This document shows positions 1 to 9,890 of a DNA stretch of 64,000 nt, piece by piece (the first letter of the stretch is position 1; each line of letters opens with the position of its first letter). The notes under the pieces are model-generated. The model was not told the DNA's origin, made no database searches, and worked only from the letters and a program-made list of their open reading frames with translations. The position numbers and the translations under genes are program-made. Source of the stretch: Oxytricha trifallax (Eukaryota; Ciliophora; Spirotrichea; Sporadotrichida; Oxytrichidae); the NCBI GenBank assembly GCA_000711775.1, contig ARYC01017318.1:1-64000 (forward strand), given 5' to 3'.

Positions 1-1204
1 GAGTCAATGATGTTCGATCTGAAACATGCCTCTCTCATTTAATCTCCACTCTAGCATCACTTATATGCAATTTTCAGCTTGGGTTCTTAGAACTAGAACG
101 AACTTGCCAAAATTAAAGTGTCCAAACTTTGCTTGTTTTTCTCAATAATCTCTATATAATCCTTAATTAAAGCTTACTATAAATCTCAAAATATCTCAAA
201 TTTCTAAAACCATAAATCCACCCTCTATTCTCAGGAAATCCAAAGGTTATCCTGCTGCTTTCGCGTTCCCACTTCTCTCATAGGTGTCTGAGATCACTTA
301 GCATACTCTCTCATAATCTGGAAGTGAAGGGCTAAGCTCCAACAAACTTATGATCGAATTAGTAGTCATTTTGAGAATATCGATTTTACCCCTCAAATTC
401 ATAGAAATTACACGACTAATCCGTAGGAATTTAATTCCTAAGAAATGACGTTAAATTTGGGAAAGTTCCACTTAACCTCTGTGAATCATCACAACTCTCT
501 CATCACTTGATCTCAAGTATCTAAACTTAAACTTTGAAGTACGTTAGCCTGACTTGGAAGGTCTAGTGGGAGTAGGGATCGATTAAATTTATCTTCTAAC
601 TGTCATGGGGATTAGGTTTAATTTCAGTCATTTTTATTTTATCAGTTAAAGTATAATTTAGTTAAAATTTAAACCTACTCAAACAAATATGGAGATATAA
701 AGAATATACTTTCAAGCTCTGCTCTATAACAAACTCAATTATGGATTTATCTCACTTAAAAATCGTGAGAATTTAAATGTTGATAGGTTGGCAAGGGGCA
801 AGTAAAAATTCTGCATGGAATTATAGTTTAACCTGTGATTGCATAATATTAATTTGAGTGTATATGATCTTGATACTCATCAAAGCTTAATTTAAAGACT
901 CATTTTACTAAAGTATAATATTTATTTTCATTAATGGTTGCTGTCGCTGTACTTCATTTAGAACTATTACTATATCATAGGTGCATAGATAAACATAAGT
1001 AAACCTAATAAAGTTAGGTAAAATAAAGAATAAAATTTTTCCAAAAAATGTGGTCGTTAGACTTCTGGAATTGTGTCCGGAATTGTGTCCATGTAACAAA
1101 CATCACTTCTAAATAATTAGTTTAATCAAAACTAAATATATACAACTGTATAACGTATTTATCATAGTCTCTCAAGCTTGCCTGATAGTCTTTTGAAATA
1201 CTAC
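1..1204. other. Left edge, no gene recognised
   Basis: No convincing coding frame on either strand under the TGA-only code. The string CTCTCTCAT recurs near 30, 306 and 494, and a close variant lies near 270, which hints at a degenerate repeat. A copy of the 14-bp motif sits at 1092-1105, just before the kinase-like relic. Confidence 0.4.
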
Positions 1205-1735
1205 TTTATATATCATTCAGAACTTATATATGCAAAGCCCATAAGAACAAAGTCTATCACCTGAATATTAAGCCGGAAAACATTCTGTTTGATAAGTACC
1301 ACGTTCCTTACTTGACAGATTGGTTGAACAGGAATGTTGAGAGATGGAATCATTAACGAATACTCTCCTCCTGAATTTATTAATAGAGAGATCCAGCCCT
1401 TAAATCATTTGATGATGAAGGCTTTAGATTCTTGGGGACTTGGCCTACTCCTGTTCTATATTCTTTGCAGAAGCTTACCTTACACTGTTGATGATATGTT
1501 GGCATTGAAAGATAAAAATGCTACTCTCACCAATAGACCTTTTGAGATACTGAATCCTAAGTTGGATGGTCAGTGGTTTGTCATCATTAGAAACTTGTTG
1601 ACTCCTGACCCTTTGTACAGATCCTCAATTCAGTCCTTGTACATGGATCCATTCTTCAAGCATTAGAGAGACTAAGTGGAAATCGACACATTAACTCTTC
1701 ACGATTACGAGAGCGACGACGAGTCAAATTCCTGA
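1205..1735 (+). pseudogene. Protein-kinase-like relic (pseudokinase)
   Basis: Two frames together give the C-terminal half of a kinase fold. The first (to about 1340) reads HLNIKPENILFD and then LTDW: the usual HRD is HLN and the usual DFG is TDW, so both catalytic aspartate motifs look altered. The second frame (from about 1334) has SPPEF (APE-like), DSWGLGLLLFY (the D-x-W-x-x-G helix F motif) and a closing LLTPDPLYRSS segment, then an acidic tail HDYESDDESNS before TGA at 1733-1735. The two frames are offset near 1345, and I found no intron that repairs this. The N-lobe was not found. TBEs also carry a kinase, but that one keeps HRDLKPEN. Kinase ancestry is fairly safe; activity is unlikely. 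Confidence 0.6.
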
Positions 1736-2214
1736 AGTCTAAAGCCCACTCGTCCAGAGAAGGAAGATCCCTGAAATTCTTCGTTCTTGACGAACAAAAA
1801 TTAAACGAAAATAATTGAATAATTATAATTAACCACCATCTTATTTAATATGTATAAGTCTCCCTACTATCTAGTACCGGAATCGGTGTCCATTTTAAAG
1901 GACATCTGTTTGTTTGAGTAGTAATTTAATGTGTCTGTAACAAACATCATCTATTAAATCGGTTATCGATTCGAAGAAGGTGAATTGATTTAGAAGTTTA
2001 ATATCGTTTATGAGTATAATTCTGATCATTGTCTTAGGCCTCACTTCAACTCTAAATATTCTCTGCGGATTTAAAGAGACTTCCTCATAAAGGCGAGATG
2101 AGAAGACAAGTTGTCAAAGGATTAAATAGGTTATAATAAAGACACAAAGAAAAGTTAAAAGTTAAACTATCAAACAAATTTATCAAATATAAGCGAGCAT
2201 CTTTTATTAGCATC
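1736..2214. other. Gene-free spacer
   Basis: No coding frame seen. Contains the second copy of the 14-bp motif (1936-1949). It separates the kinase relic from the 3' end of the minus-strand acidic protein gene. Confidence 0.4.
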
Positions 2215-3093
2215 TCACTTTGATATAACCATAATTTCAATAGAGGAGACCTTCTGCTCCTTGTCATCATCTTCCTTCTTCTCCTCCTCCTTCTTCTCCT
2301 CTTCCTGAGTTGAACAGACGACACCCTCTTCGTCAAGCATCCACATCTTGGACTTCAAGAAGTCGGTAGTGAGATCTTCTTCATCCTCAACGATCAATTT
2401 AGCTTCTTGCTCTTGCATTAGCCATTCCATCGTGGGATAAGTGAAGGCCCATTCAAGAGTGAGAGTTTTCTTGGGCCCTTAAGAAGTTTAAGTGGTGATT
2501 CTCTTGATCTTGACGCTCTCCTGGAACCCAATAGTCAACTAGATCTGTCCCTTAAAATGGAGAGGTTTGTAATCTGCGACATTTAAGGCTTGGAGGTGCT
2601 CTGCAAGTTCATCTTGGTTCACCATACACTGGAAGTTTGACTTGATGCCAAGGGGAATAAACAATACATCTCCGTCAGGGAAACTCTGGATCGCCTTCTC
2701 GATAGTTTCATCGGCAGGGATTTGGTAGTCGGAGAAGTCTCCCTCCGCTTGCACTTTGGTTTCCTCCTGGTCAGCATCCTCATCGTCATCGTCCTCGTCG
2801 TCGTCATGGTCTTTGTCGTCATAGGAACCTTCGTCGCTCTCTCCAGTGTGATGCCCTTTCAAAAGATAGTAGTAGAGATAGCCAAGTGAGAAATATCTCA
2901 AGGTCCTTTTGATTTAAAAGGGGTTTTGGGATACCATCTTATGGAAAGCTGCATCCTTAAGTTAGTTGAGGGGTTAGCACTCAGGCTCCTAAGTGAAGTC
3001 GATACCAGCGATATCCTCGTTCAGTCTGTCCTCTTTCATAGGAGACATCAAAGCCAGGTATGTAGAAATGAGTTTGCTGTTTTCAAATTCCAT
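2215..3093 (-). CDS. Uncharacterised acidic protein, 292 aa, intron-free
   Basis: One uninterrupted frame from ATG at 3093 to TGA at 2217-2215, with several in-frame TAA/TAG read as Gln. The N-terminal part holds a short hydrophobic, aromatic stretch (SLGYLYYYLL, about residue 75). It is followed by an Asp/Glu run (DHDDDEDDDDEDADQEE), a mixed region with DGDVLFIPLGIKSNFQCMV, and a C-terminal Glu/Lys-rich tail ending in MVISK. No family recognised. Codon use is richer in G and C than in the genes right of 10 kb, and no IES-like interruption is present. 14-bp motif copies flank the gene on both sides (1936-1949 and 3215-3228). It may be a passenger gene of a germline element. Confidence 0.65.
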
Positions 3094-3973
3094 TTGATTT
3101 ATTATTATAATTTGACTAGCAGAATTCTTTGTTAAAGATAATATTATCAGGGCTTTAATTAATCGTATAAAGATCGGTCAGTTTAATTGTATATTGTTTC
3201 AAGATTTATATAAGTGTAACAAACATCACTCTGAGATTTATGAACCTGAGGCTCTTTGACTTTAGCTGAAAGTTTTTCAACAGAGCTATAGGATTAACTA
3301 TAGCAGTGATACAGTTACCCTAACTTAACTCAAACCATTAATCAAACAATTCCTTTGAACTAGGGTGCAACCCTAACCTAGAGATAAACTCCAGGAAGAG
3401 CTGCTTGAGGTTTTCGCAGTGAGAAGTTGTAATAATAAATCGTGCTGCTACTAGTCTCAAATAAGAGAAAAAGTAAGAGTAATAAAGCCAAGCTGACTTA
3501 CCTCACCAGTTCACCTGGTAAAGCAACGCAACTTAACTGAACTACTGCCCCTTAAACTCTGACCTAACGTGTTTCAAACTTATACCTATAAAGAGTTAAC
3601 AAAAAATCTAAACCCAACTGAGGAAGGGTTTCAAAGTAAGGTTAGCTTAACTTAAATAAGCTTAAGGTAATTTAGTACTATAGTACTTTTCTAAACTGTA
3701 AACCCACTACAAACTGTGAAGCCAGTCTAACTTTGACTTTACTATTAGAATACTGCCTGAGCCGATTTACGCTTGAGGCTTTTACACCTCTCTACAGTCA
3801 GGGTGAGTACCTAGGCCAGTAAAAAAAGTTTAAGTACCAACAGGAAGCAAAGTAACTTGTAACTACACTTTAAAGAAAAACCACTCTTAGTGAGCAAGTC
3901 AAAAACAAAAGATTCAGGCAAGTCAAAGTATCAAAAAATCAAAACTAAAAAATTTCTTAACATCTTGGGTTCT

Positions 3974-4014
3974 ACCAGTTTGAATATTCAAACGGCTGGT
4001 CCTCGGAAACGAGG
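3974..4014 (+). other. Two adjacent hairpins, structured-RNA-like
   Basis: ACCAG (3974-3978) pairs with CTGGT (3996-4000) around a palindromic loop (TTTGAATATTCAAA). It is followed directly by CCTCG (4001-4005), GAAA, CGAGG (4010-4014), a perfect stem with a GNRA-type tetraloop. The two stems abut. No known RNA family recognised. Confidence 0.35.
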
Positions 4015-4051
4015 TTAAATTCGATTCATTTTTATAATTATTTTACTAGTC

Positions 4052-4335
4052 TGAAACGTGGACCATCCGGCGAAACGATAATTTTCAAAGTAACCAATAG
4101 TGATGGAACAATGCTAGCGGTAGGACTAGTCAATTTGTGTGTGTCCCTTTTGTGTGTGTGTCCCTTTTGTGTGTGTTACCCCCTAATCAAGCTGAAACTA
4201 ATTGAAGCTGCGTGGACCAGCCGGCGAAACGATAAAAAACTTCATACTTGGTAATCACTTCTTCGGACTTGCATTATTTCAAATGTCGTTATTCAAAGTA
4301 ACCAATAGTGTTGGAACAATCCTAGCGCTGATATT
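4052..4335 (+). repeat. Interrupted direct repeat
   Basis: The string CGTGGACCA, then CCGGCGAAACGATAA after a one- or two-base change, occurs at about 4057-4081 and 4211-4234. Each is followed by TTCAAAGTAACCAATAGTG (4084-4102 and 4292-4310) and a GGAACAAT-CTAGCG tail. The two copies differ by substitutions and by an insert of about 50 bases in the second. Confidence 0.7.
4136..4176 (+). repeat. GT-rich simple repeat
   Basis: Alternating GTGTGTG runs separated by CCCTTTT, three units. Confidence 0.8.
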
Positions 4336-4459
4336 AATGGAGGCTTGATTGTCTTAAATTAAATCAAAATCAAAAATCAAAACAGCTCAGTAATTAAAAA
4401 TCAAATGTCAAAGTAGTAATAAACCTGATCAATCTTGTGTGGCTAAGTATTTTTTTTAA

Positions 4460-4830
4460 ATCATTTTTATAGGTATCTTAATTTTAATCTAGATTGGTTA
4501 CAGTTAGTATTAAGGAGCTCGAGCAGGTACTAGATCTTTTAAATCAAAATCAAAGACAGAAACATTTTTTATCTTAACTTTTTATATAGGTACTATTAGA
4601 ACTTTGTGTTTACAGATTGAGGCCTCAATAAAAATAGCTAGCTCTGATAATTCTTTTAAGATCAAAACTCTACTCCTAATCATTTTTTAACCCCTTTTAT
4701 AGATACCTTTAAGATCTCAGTGTAGATTAATTAAGTGGCCACTTAAAGTTTGAGACAACTCTGATAACGCTTGAAAACAAAACCACTTTCTCTTTAATCA
4801 TTTTTATAGGTACCCTGAAGATACACTGAC
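4460..4830 (+). repeat. Degenerate tandem repeat, about 110-bp period
   Basis: TTTTTATAGGTACC or close variants recur at about 4465, 4580, 4692 and 4798. Between them lie recurring CTCTGATAA and AAGATCAAAAC-like strings, giving four units of about 107-115 bp. Confidence 0.6.
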
Positions 4831-4899
4831 AATAGAGAAGTCTACCTTACTGAGGCAGAGTAGCTGAGCTAAATTAAAAAATTTCAAGGCTTTAATCAA

Positions 4900-6040
4900 A
4901 GTAAGTAAGAACCTAAAACTCTGCCCAAATTGTTAGTACTTTAATTACAGAGAGTGTAACAAACATCACTCATGCTTGAGTGAATTTTTTTAATTAATGT
5001 AAGCCTTTTTTAAGAACCAGAACTCTGTTAATAGAACAGTCAATCACAGTAGTTAGACCCTGTCAGATCTTTAGGGTAGTAGTAGTAGTAATTAAGTAAG
5101 CCAAAATTTTCTTAGGGGACCTCTAAGATTATCACTAAGCAACAAGAAGTTAGTAAGTAGTTTGTAGTAGTAGGTAGTTTAGTTTTTTTGCTTTTATGAT
5201 GTCTAAACTATAAATGGAAGAATGAATATGAGGCATGGAAATTCCATAAAAATTATTGATTTTATTAACTCTTATAGAATGAGTTAGTAGTACATAGTTA
5301 TAGAGAAACTTACTTTAGGTATCAGCAGTTAGTGCTGAGAAGATTTTCAGTTTAAATTATTACAAGTCTAGCAAACCTGAAACCCTGCCAAAATTTTGAG
5401 ATCTCCAAATCAAGATCACTGTAAGTGTAACAAACATCACCGATGCCTCCTTAGTGATTTTCAGACTCAAGACTTAATTCTCTTACTGCCAAGGCCTTGG
5501 CTGAGTGGCCAACGATCACGTGTTTGTTTTAGTTAGGTGGCAAGAAGTTTTGAAGAGCAAGAGTAGTTTGCTTAGTGCTTTTCATGAGAGTGATCTATAG
5601 ATAGTAGTTTTTAAGATAGCCCAATAGAGTGAAATATACAGTAAAGGATTTTTCCTTGCTCGAATAGTAAGAGTCTAGTAGAACCTGGTCTTAGGTCAAC
5701 TTACTTAGGGTCTTAGTGGTCAGTGTTGGTAGAGGGATTTCGTTGGGCTGAACTGTGAGGACTGGAAAAGCTGAAACGCTGCCCAAATTTTGAGACGAAC
5801 TGGTTGTGATCTATAGACTTAAGTTATGAATATAGAATACTAAAGATGGATAATTGATTTTTTCAACTCAGGTATGAAGAGGCCTATAGATATAAGCTAT
5901 CATCACACTTACCTAGGGTACAGGTAGTCTGAGTTGATAACGCCCTTTTCGCCAAAGTAAGAAAAGAAGAAAGGAGAACCTGAAATGCTGCCCAAATTTT
6001 GAGTTGGGCAAAACCGACATGAGTGTAACAAACATCACTC
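4900..6040 (+). repeat. Degenerate repeat units with an internal 14-bp motif
   Basis: The string ACCTGAAA-GCTGCCCAAATTTTGAG recurs with changes near 4910, 5377, 5770 and 5972. In three of the units it is followed within about 50 bases by the 14-bp motif. A second recurring piece, CTTACTTAGGGT-like, lies near 5308, 5697 and 5908. Confidence 0.6.
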
Positions 6041-6682
6041 ATTAAACCTTCGGGTTTTTGAAGACTACCTTAGTTAAGGCTGCTCACTGGAGTTTAACTA
6101 TAGGCTTGGGTTAACTAAGCTGACAGAATACATACTCGACGAAAGGTTCAAGAAGTAGAACTGAGGCAGCAGTGGGGTAGGCAGGAAGATAAGAATTGTT
6201 GACAGCAGTTAAAGAGCGCTGTCGATTAAAACTTTCGAAATTTAACAATAGACTGGACCTGGAATTCCGCTTATTTATAAATAAATCGGCCAATAGCGTT
6301 GAGAATATCTCGATTTAAATTGGATTATTAAAAGATTAGAATTGGTCATAATTTAAAGATAAGAAGGCAAATTTTGAAGAAAATGAAACATGAAATATTC
6401 ACAGCATAAACTGCATTTTTAGGATAACATAACTTATATTCTGTCAAATAATTTCTAAAGTTTTTCATTTTCTTTTAGAGTTTGGAAAGGAAAATTTTGT
6501 AGATTTTCAATCTTATTAAGTTACTATAAACTTCGTCAATAACATGATAGTTTAGTGCTGGAGTTAATAACAGTAATAATTTTATTATTAAGAATAAAAA
6601 TATGTCAAGATAATCTACTCTCAATTTTCAAAGGAAAAGAAGTAATAATGATAGTATAGAGGAGTCCAAAGATAGCAGTTGA

Positions 6683-9421
6683 TTATCAAAATAATATTCA
6701 TAGAACTCCATTATCAGCGATGAGTTCCTGGACTCCAATTCCCTATAAGATATCAAACCCAGCAAAGTGAAGGTGCAGGAGAAGACCATCACAAAGTGGA
6801 CGCCAGTGGTCTTGGGCAAGCTCTTCCCTAATGTGATTTAGAAGTCCAAGTTCACCTACAGCTCGGGCAAGGTAATCAATGCCGGCGAGGTGCCGCCTCA
6901 TGTGTCAGAGTTGGCGGGAGGAGTCATTATCAAACTCCCCTCGGAATCAATCGCCGAATACCTGAAAAAGAATGTTGATGTTTGTTACATGCAAGAGGAT
7001 GATGAGCTGTGTGGGTTCTTGGAGACTTATCTTTAGAGTATTAAATCTGGGAAAGCTGCGGCTTTCAATTAGAAGAAAGCAGGCAATGGAATTGGAACTG
7101 CAGGGCCTGACAACTAGCAGAGTATGGTAACTCTGAACCCCGATCTCGCAAAGAACTCTAAAGTCATGCAGAAAATACTTGAGAGTATTGGCAATAAGAA
7201 GAGAGCCAAGAATGCAGACAAAAACCCATTCTTAAAGAAGCGAGAAGCCAAGCTGGCCTGTAAGAAATTAGATGCTGTAAGCCTGTACTTTAATGATCAC
7301 TTGAAGCCCAGGCAGATTGCCAAGAAGTTGAGGATAGGGGTAGACATGGTTTATAGGATAGTTGAGAAGTTCAAGCATGAGATTCAACACACGATTCATG
7401 AACCCAAGGCCCTGCAAAAAGTGGGTCGAAAAGGAGTTACTGATAACCCTCTCCTGCTTGATTCGATTCAAAGTTATTTGGAGCTGAATGGTATCTACCA
7501 GGTCACTGGTTAGAAGCTGCACAACTATCTCAGAGAGCTATCTGAAAATAACCCTGAGGCCTCAGCTCTCAAAGTGCCTTGCGTAGCAACCTTGAACAAG
7601 GTTTTGAAAGAGAAATTCCATTTAAGATTTGGGAAGACCCAGGCTGCCAATACCAAGTATCGTGACCCCAGCTATAACGATAAAAGGCTGTGGATAAGTC
7701 GCCTGCTTTCGCAGTTCCTACTTGAGGATGCGGTGATCATTTCAGTGGATGAAAGCAACTTTAGGTCTGACTCGATGCCCCCAAAGTAGTGGGCTTTCAA
7801 TATCAATGATATGTATCGACAAAGCAAAAGTCAATCACGACTGTAACAAACATCACCTGCTGGCAACCCCATTCTGGTGGGCGATTCCAAACTTTTGTAT
7901 GGCCAATAATTGCTTGGTAGGTTTTAGGATTATAGTGCCAGTGACTAGGAAGTGATTGGCGACTCTACTTTACCAAATTTTAGGATAACCCCTATAAATA
8001 TCGCCCCTGAGCCATCTAATCCTAAGTTGCAAAATTCTCCAATTTAAGCCTCAAAATCTCGAAAATCGCAAGTTGAAAGTGAGGCTTCAAAATCCTAAAA
8101 ATCGTAAGCATTTTATCATAATTCAATCAAAACTTTCATAGAAAAGCCTGGAACTTTTCAAGTCAAATTCAGAATAAGTGAGGTTTAGAATCTAAAAAAT
8201 TAGAGGCCTCAATCTTGGGTAAGAGGACGCCTGCAAAATCAAAAACAGTCTTGAAATCCAGCAGCCTGGGTTCTTCAAGTATTGATTCGAAGAACGTAAT
8301 TTTCTTGGCTTTATATTGTTTAGAAAAATTCGAGATTTTAGGTTAGGACCTCTCAATAATAAACTCCAGCTTATAAATCAAAAGCAACTCTGAAGAAAGA
8401 TCTTTCCCCAATTCCTGAAGTGCCAGAGAGCCTGAACCAGTAGTTGAGCTTGACAAAATACTTTCAGAATTTCAGGATCGCAAGCTCGGTCAAGTCAGTG
8501 GTTTCGGAGGATCTGCCGGCGAAGAAATTGAGGAGTGGGTTCACTCCAGTCCTGGATCGAATTGCAAAGTTGAAGTTGTCAAGCTCGAGGAAGAAATCGG
8601 TGGACTTGGTGGGAGACAAACAAAAGGAGAATCGGTTTGGCATCACTCCTAAAAAGCTAAGAATGTCCTAGAATGTGAGCAGCGCATCTATAGACCAACT
8701 CAGCGAATGTCAAGGTAAGATTTGCTATTGATTGAAAATGAAAATATAGGCTTCAACCTGAAGGAAGAGAGCAAAAAGTTTGAGCGTGATATACAGAGCA
8801 TCCAAGACTACTTTGATGACAAACAGGAAGCCTCCAAGTTTAAAAGCATTGCAGAATACCAGAGTGAAATGAAGCAAAATCTAGGTAGTTATGGCATGAA
8901 GGTGAGGGAGCTTTCTATCTAGAAGAGCCCCAATAAGAGGCAGCAGTTCTCGATGTCATTTATAGCGGCCATATCTCAAGACCGAATCCTCTCAAGTCAA
9001 ATCATAGAGGGCGCTTTCGACTCCTCCCTCTTCGAGAATTTCATCTATCATACCTTGCGAAGTGTGAGAACGGACAAAGATCTCAACTCTAAGTAGGTGG
9101 TACTCTTGATGGATAACGCTGTCATTCATAAGTATTCAGAGATGCTCGAGACAGCCAGGAAGTTCAAGGTGAATGTTCTATTCAATGCCGAGTATTCGCC
9201 CTGGTTAAATCCTATAGAGTAGCTCTTCTCGTTCGTCAAGAAGCAACTCAAAGTGGACACAGTAAACTCCAAGTAAGATAATCACATCTAACATCTCTAG
9301 GCAGCAGCTCGTGAAGAGGGTCTCTGAAATCGTACAGAGCTTAAGTGCAGAAGACATTCAAGGCATGTGGGTGTTCAGTATCAAAAAGTGGCTGCACACT
9401 CTGCGCTATGGATTTGTCTGA
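6683..9421 (+). CDS. Tc1/IS630-type DD34E transposase with a large insertion
   Basis: The frame is open from 6683 (after an in-frame TGA at 6680-6682) past 8200; the start is not certain. The first part carries a helix-turn-helix-like region (RQIAKKLRIGVDMVYRIVEKF) and the first catalytic Asp in SVDESNF (codon 7748-7750). The last part has the second Asp in LLMDNAVIH (9112-9114) and the Glu in YSPWLNPIEQLF (9217-9219), 34 residues apart. The first and second Asp codons are 1364 bp apart, far more than the roughly 80 codons in TBE-1, so about 1.1 kb of unrelated Lys/Ser-rich coding-like sequence lies between them. Two introns are clear: 8715-8749 (35 nt) and 9273-9300 (28 nt). A third is possible at about 8287-8314. 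The protein ends WLHTLRYGFV. The frame relation around 8180-8290 is unresolved. Confidence 0.7.
8715..8749 (+). other. Spliceosomal intron, 35 nt
   Basis: GTAAGA...ATATAG. Removal joins SECQ to GFNLKEE in frame, and the downstream frame then runs on through the second catalytic Asp. Confidence 0.7.
9273..9300 (+). other. Spliceosomal intron, 28 nt
   Basis: GTAAGATA...CTCTAG. Without removal the frame stops at a TGA about 55 nt downstream. With removal it reads NSKQQLVKRVSEIVQ and continues to the natural stop. Confidence 0.75.
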
Positions 9422-9686
9422 TGATGTTTGTTACAGAAGCAATTTGTGTTGCTGAGCCTATTAAAGGGAATCCCCCTTTATAAAAGAGTAATTTATAATA
9501 CAAGGCTATAATGGTAATAATAATAATCAATCATGGCAATTGCTATCGCACTTTCCCACTTTGTATTTGAGGCAATCTTGACATAAGCTTATGAAAGCAA
9601 GCAACCCTTCCAACTGGATTCCGATCGTGCTTCTTTAGATGGAGGTCCACTCAATGCAGGATCTCTCTAATGTATTAGCATGCCGA

Positions 9687-9890
9687 TCACCGCCCTTCCC
9701 ATTTCAGCTTCTCGAACTGCGATGGATAATGCGAATGACCTTCATACATATGCCCATTACACTTATAAAGCTCCTCTCTAATTAAGCTATGCACTCTATA
9801 CACTTGGTAATCACACACTGCAAAAAGAACTAATAAAGGGCAATTTATATCATATTTATTCATAATTATCAAACACACTACACTTCAAAC
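9687..9890 (-). CDS. Short C-terminal exon of unknown gene
   Basis: An exon-like frame ending at TGA 9689-9687 reads EELYKCNGHMYEGHSHY and ends LKWEGR. It follows a good 3' splice site (TTTTTGCAG, about 9815-9823). It lies between the transposase stop and the telomere-like right ends. No family recognised, and the upstream exons were not found. Confidence 0.25.

Larger units (their letters stand above)
3094..6682. other. Gene-free block of degenerate repeats
   Basis: No protein-like frame was found under the ciliate code. The block holds the repeat families listed separately (4052-4335, 4136-4176, 4460-4830, 4900-6040), a pair of adjacent hairpins (3974-4014) and four copies of the 14-bp motif. 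Confidence 0.5.
1092..9435. repeat. Dispersed 14-bp motif, nine copies
   Basis: TGTAACAAACATCA occurs exactly at 1092-1105, 1936-1949, 3215-3228, 4955-4968, 5426-5439, 6024-6037 and 7842-7855. Its reverse complement occurs at 6976-6989 and 9422-9435. Many copies sit in the wider context AGTG-motif-CTC, so the ends of that context are partly self-complementary. Only one further exact copy was seen, at 58781-58794. Two copies lie inside the long transposase frame, and one abuts its stop codon. The pattern suggests a DNA-level site such as a protein-binding or recombination site; its role is unknown. Confidence 0.9.

Noticed and set aside
2918-2931. GGGGTTTTGGG inside the acidic-protein gene as a TBE end
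   Set aside because: Only one and a half telomere units, in frame within a good coding sequence (MVSQNPFQIK), and no adjoining inverted-repeat sequence.
6111-6293. Short minus-strand frame in the repeat block
   Set aside because: Sixty codons with no motif, no clear start context and no support from neighbouring repeats.
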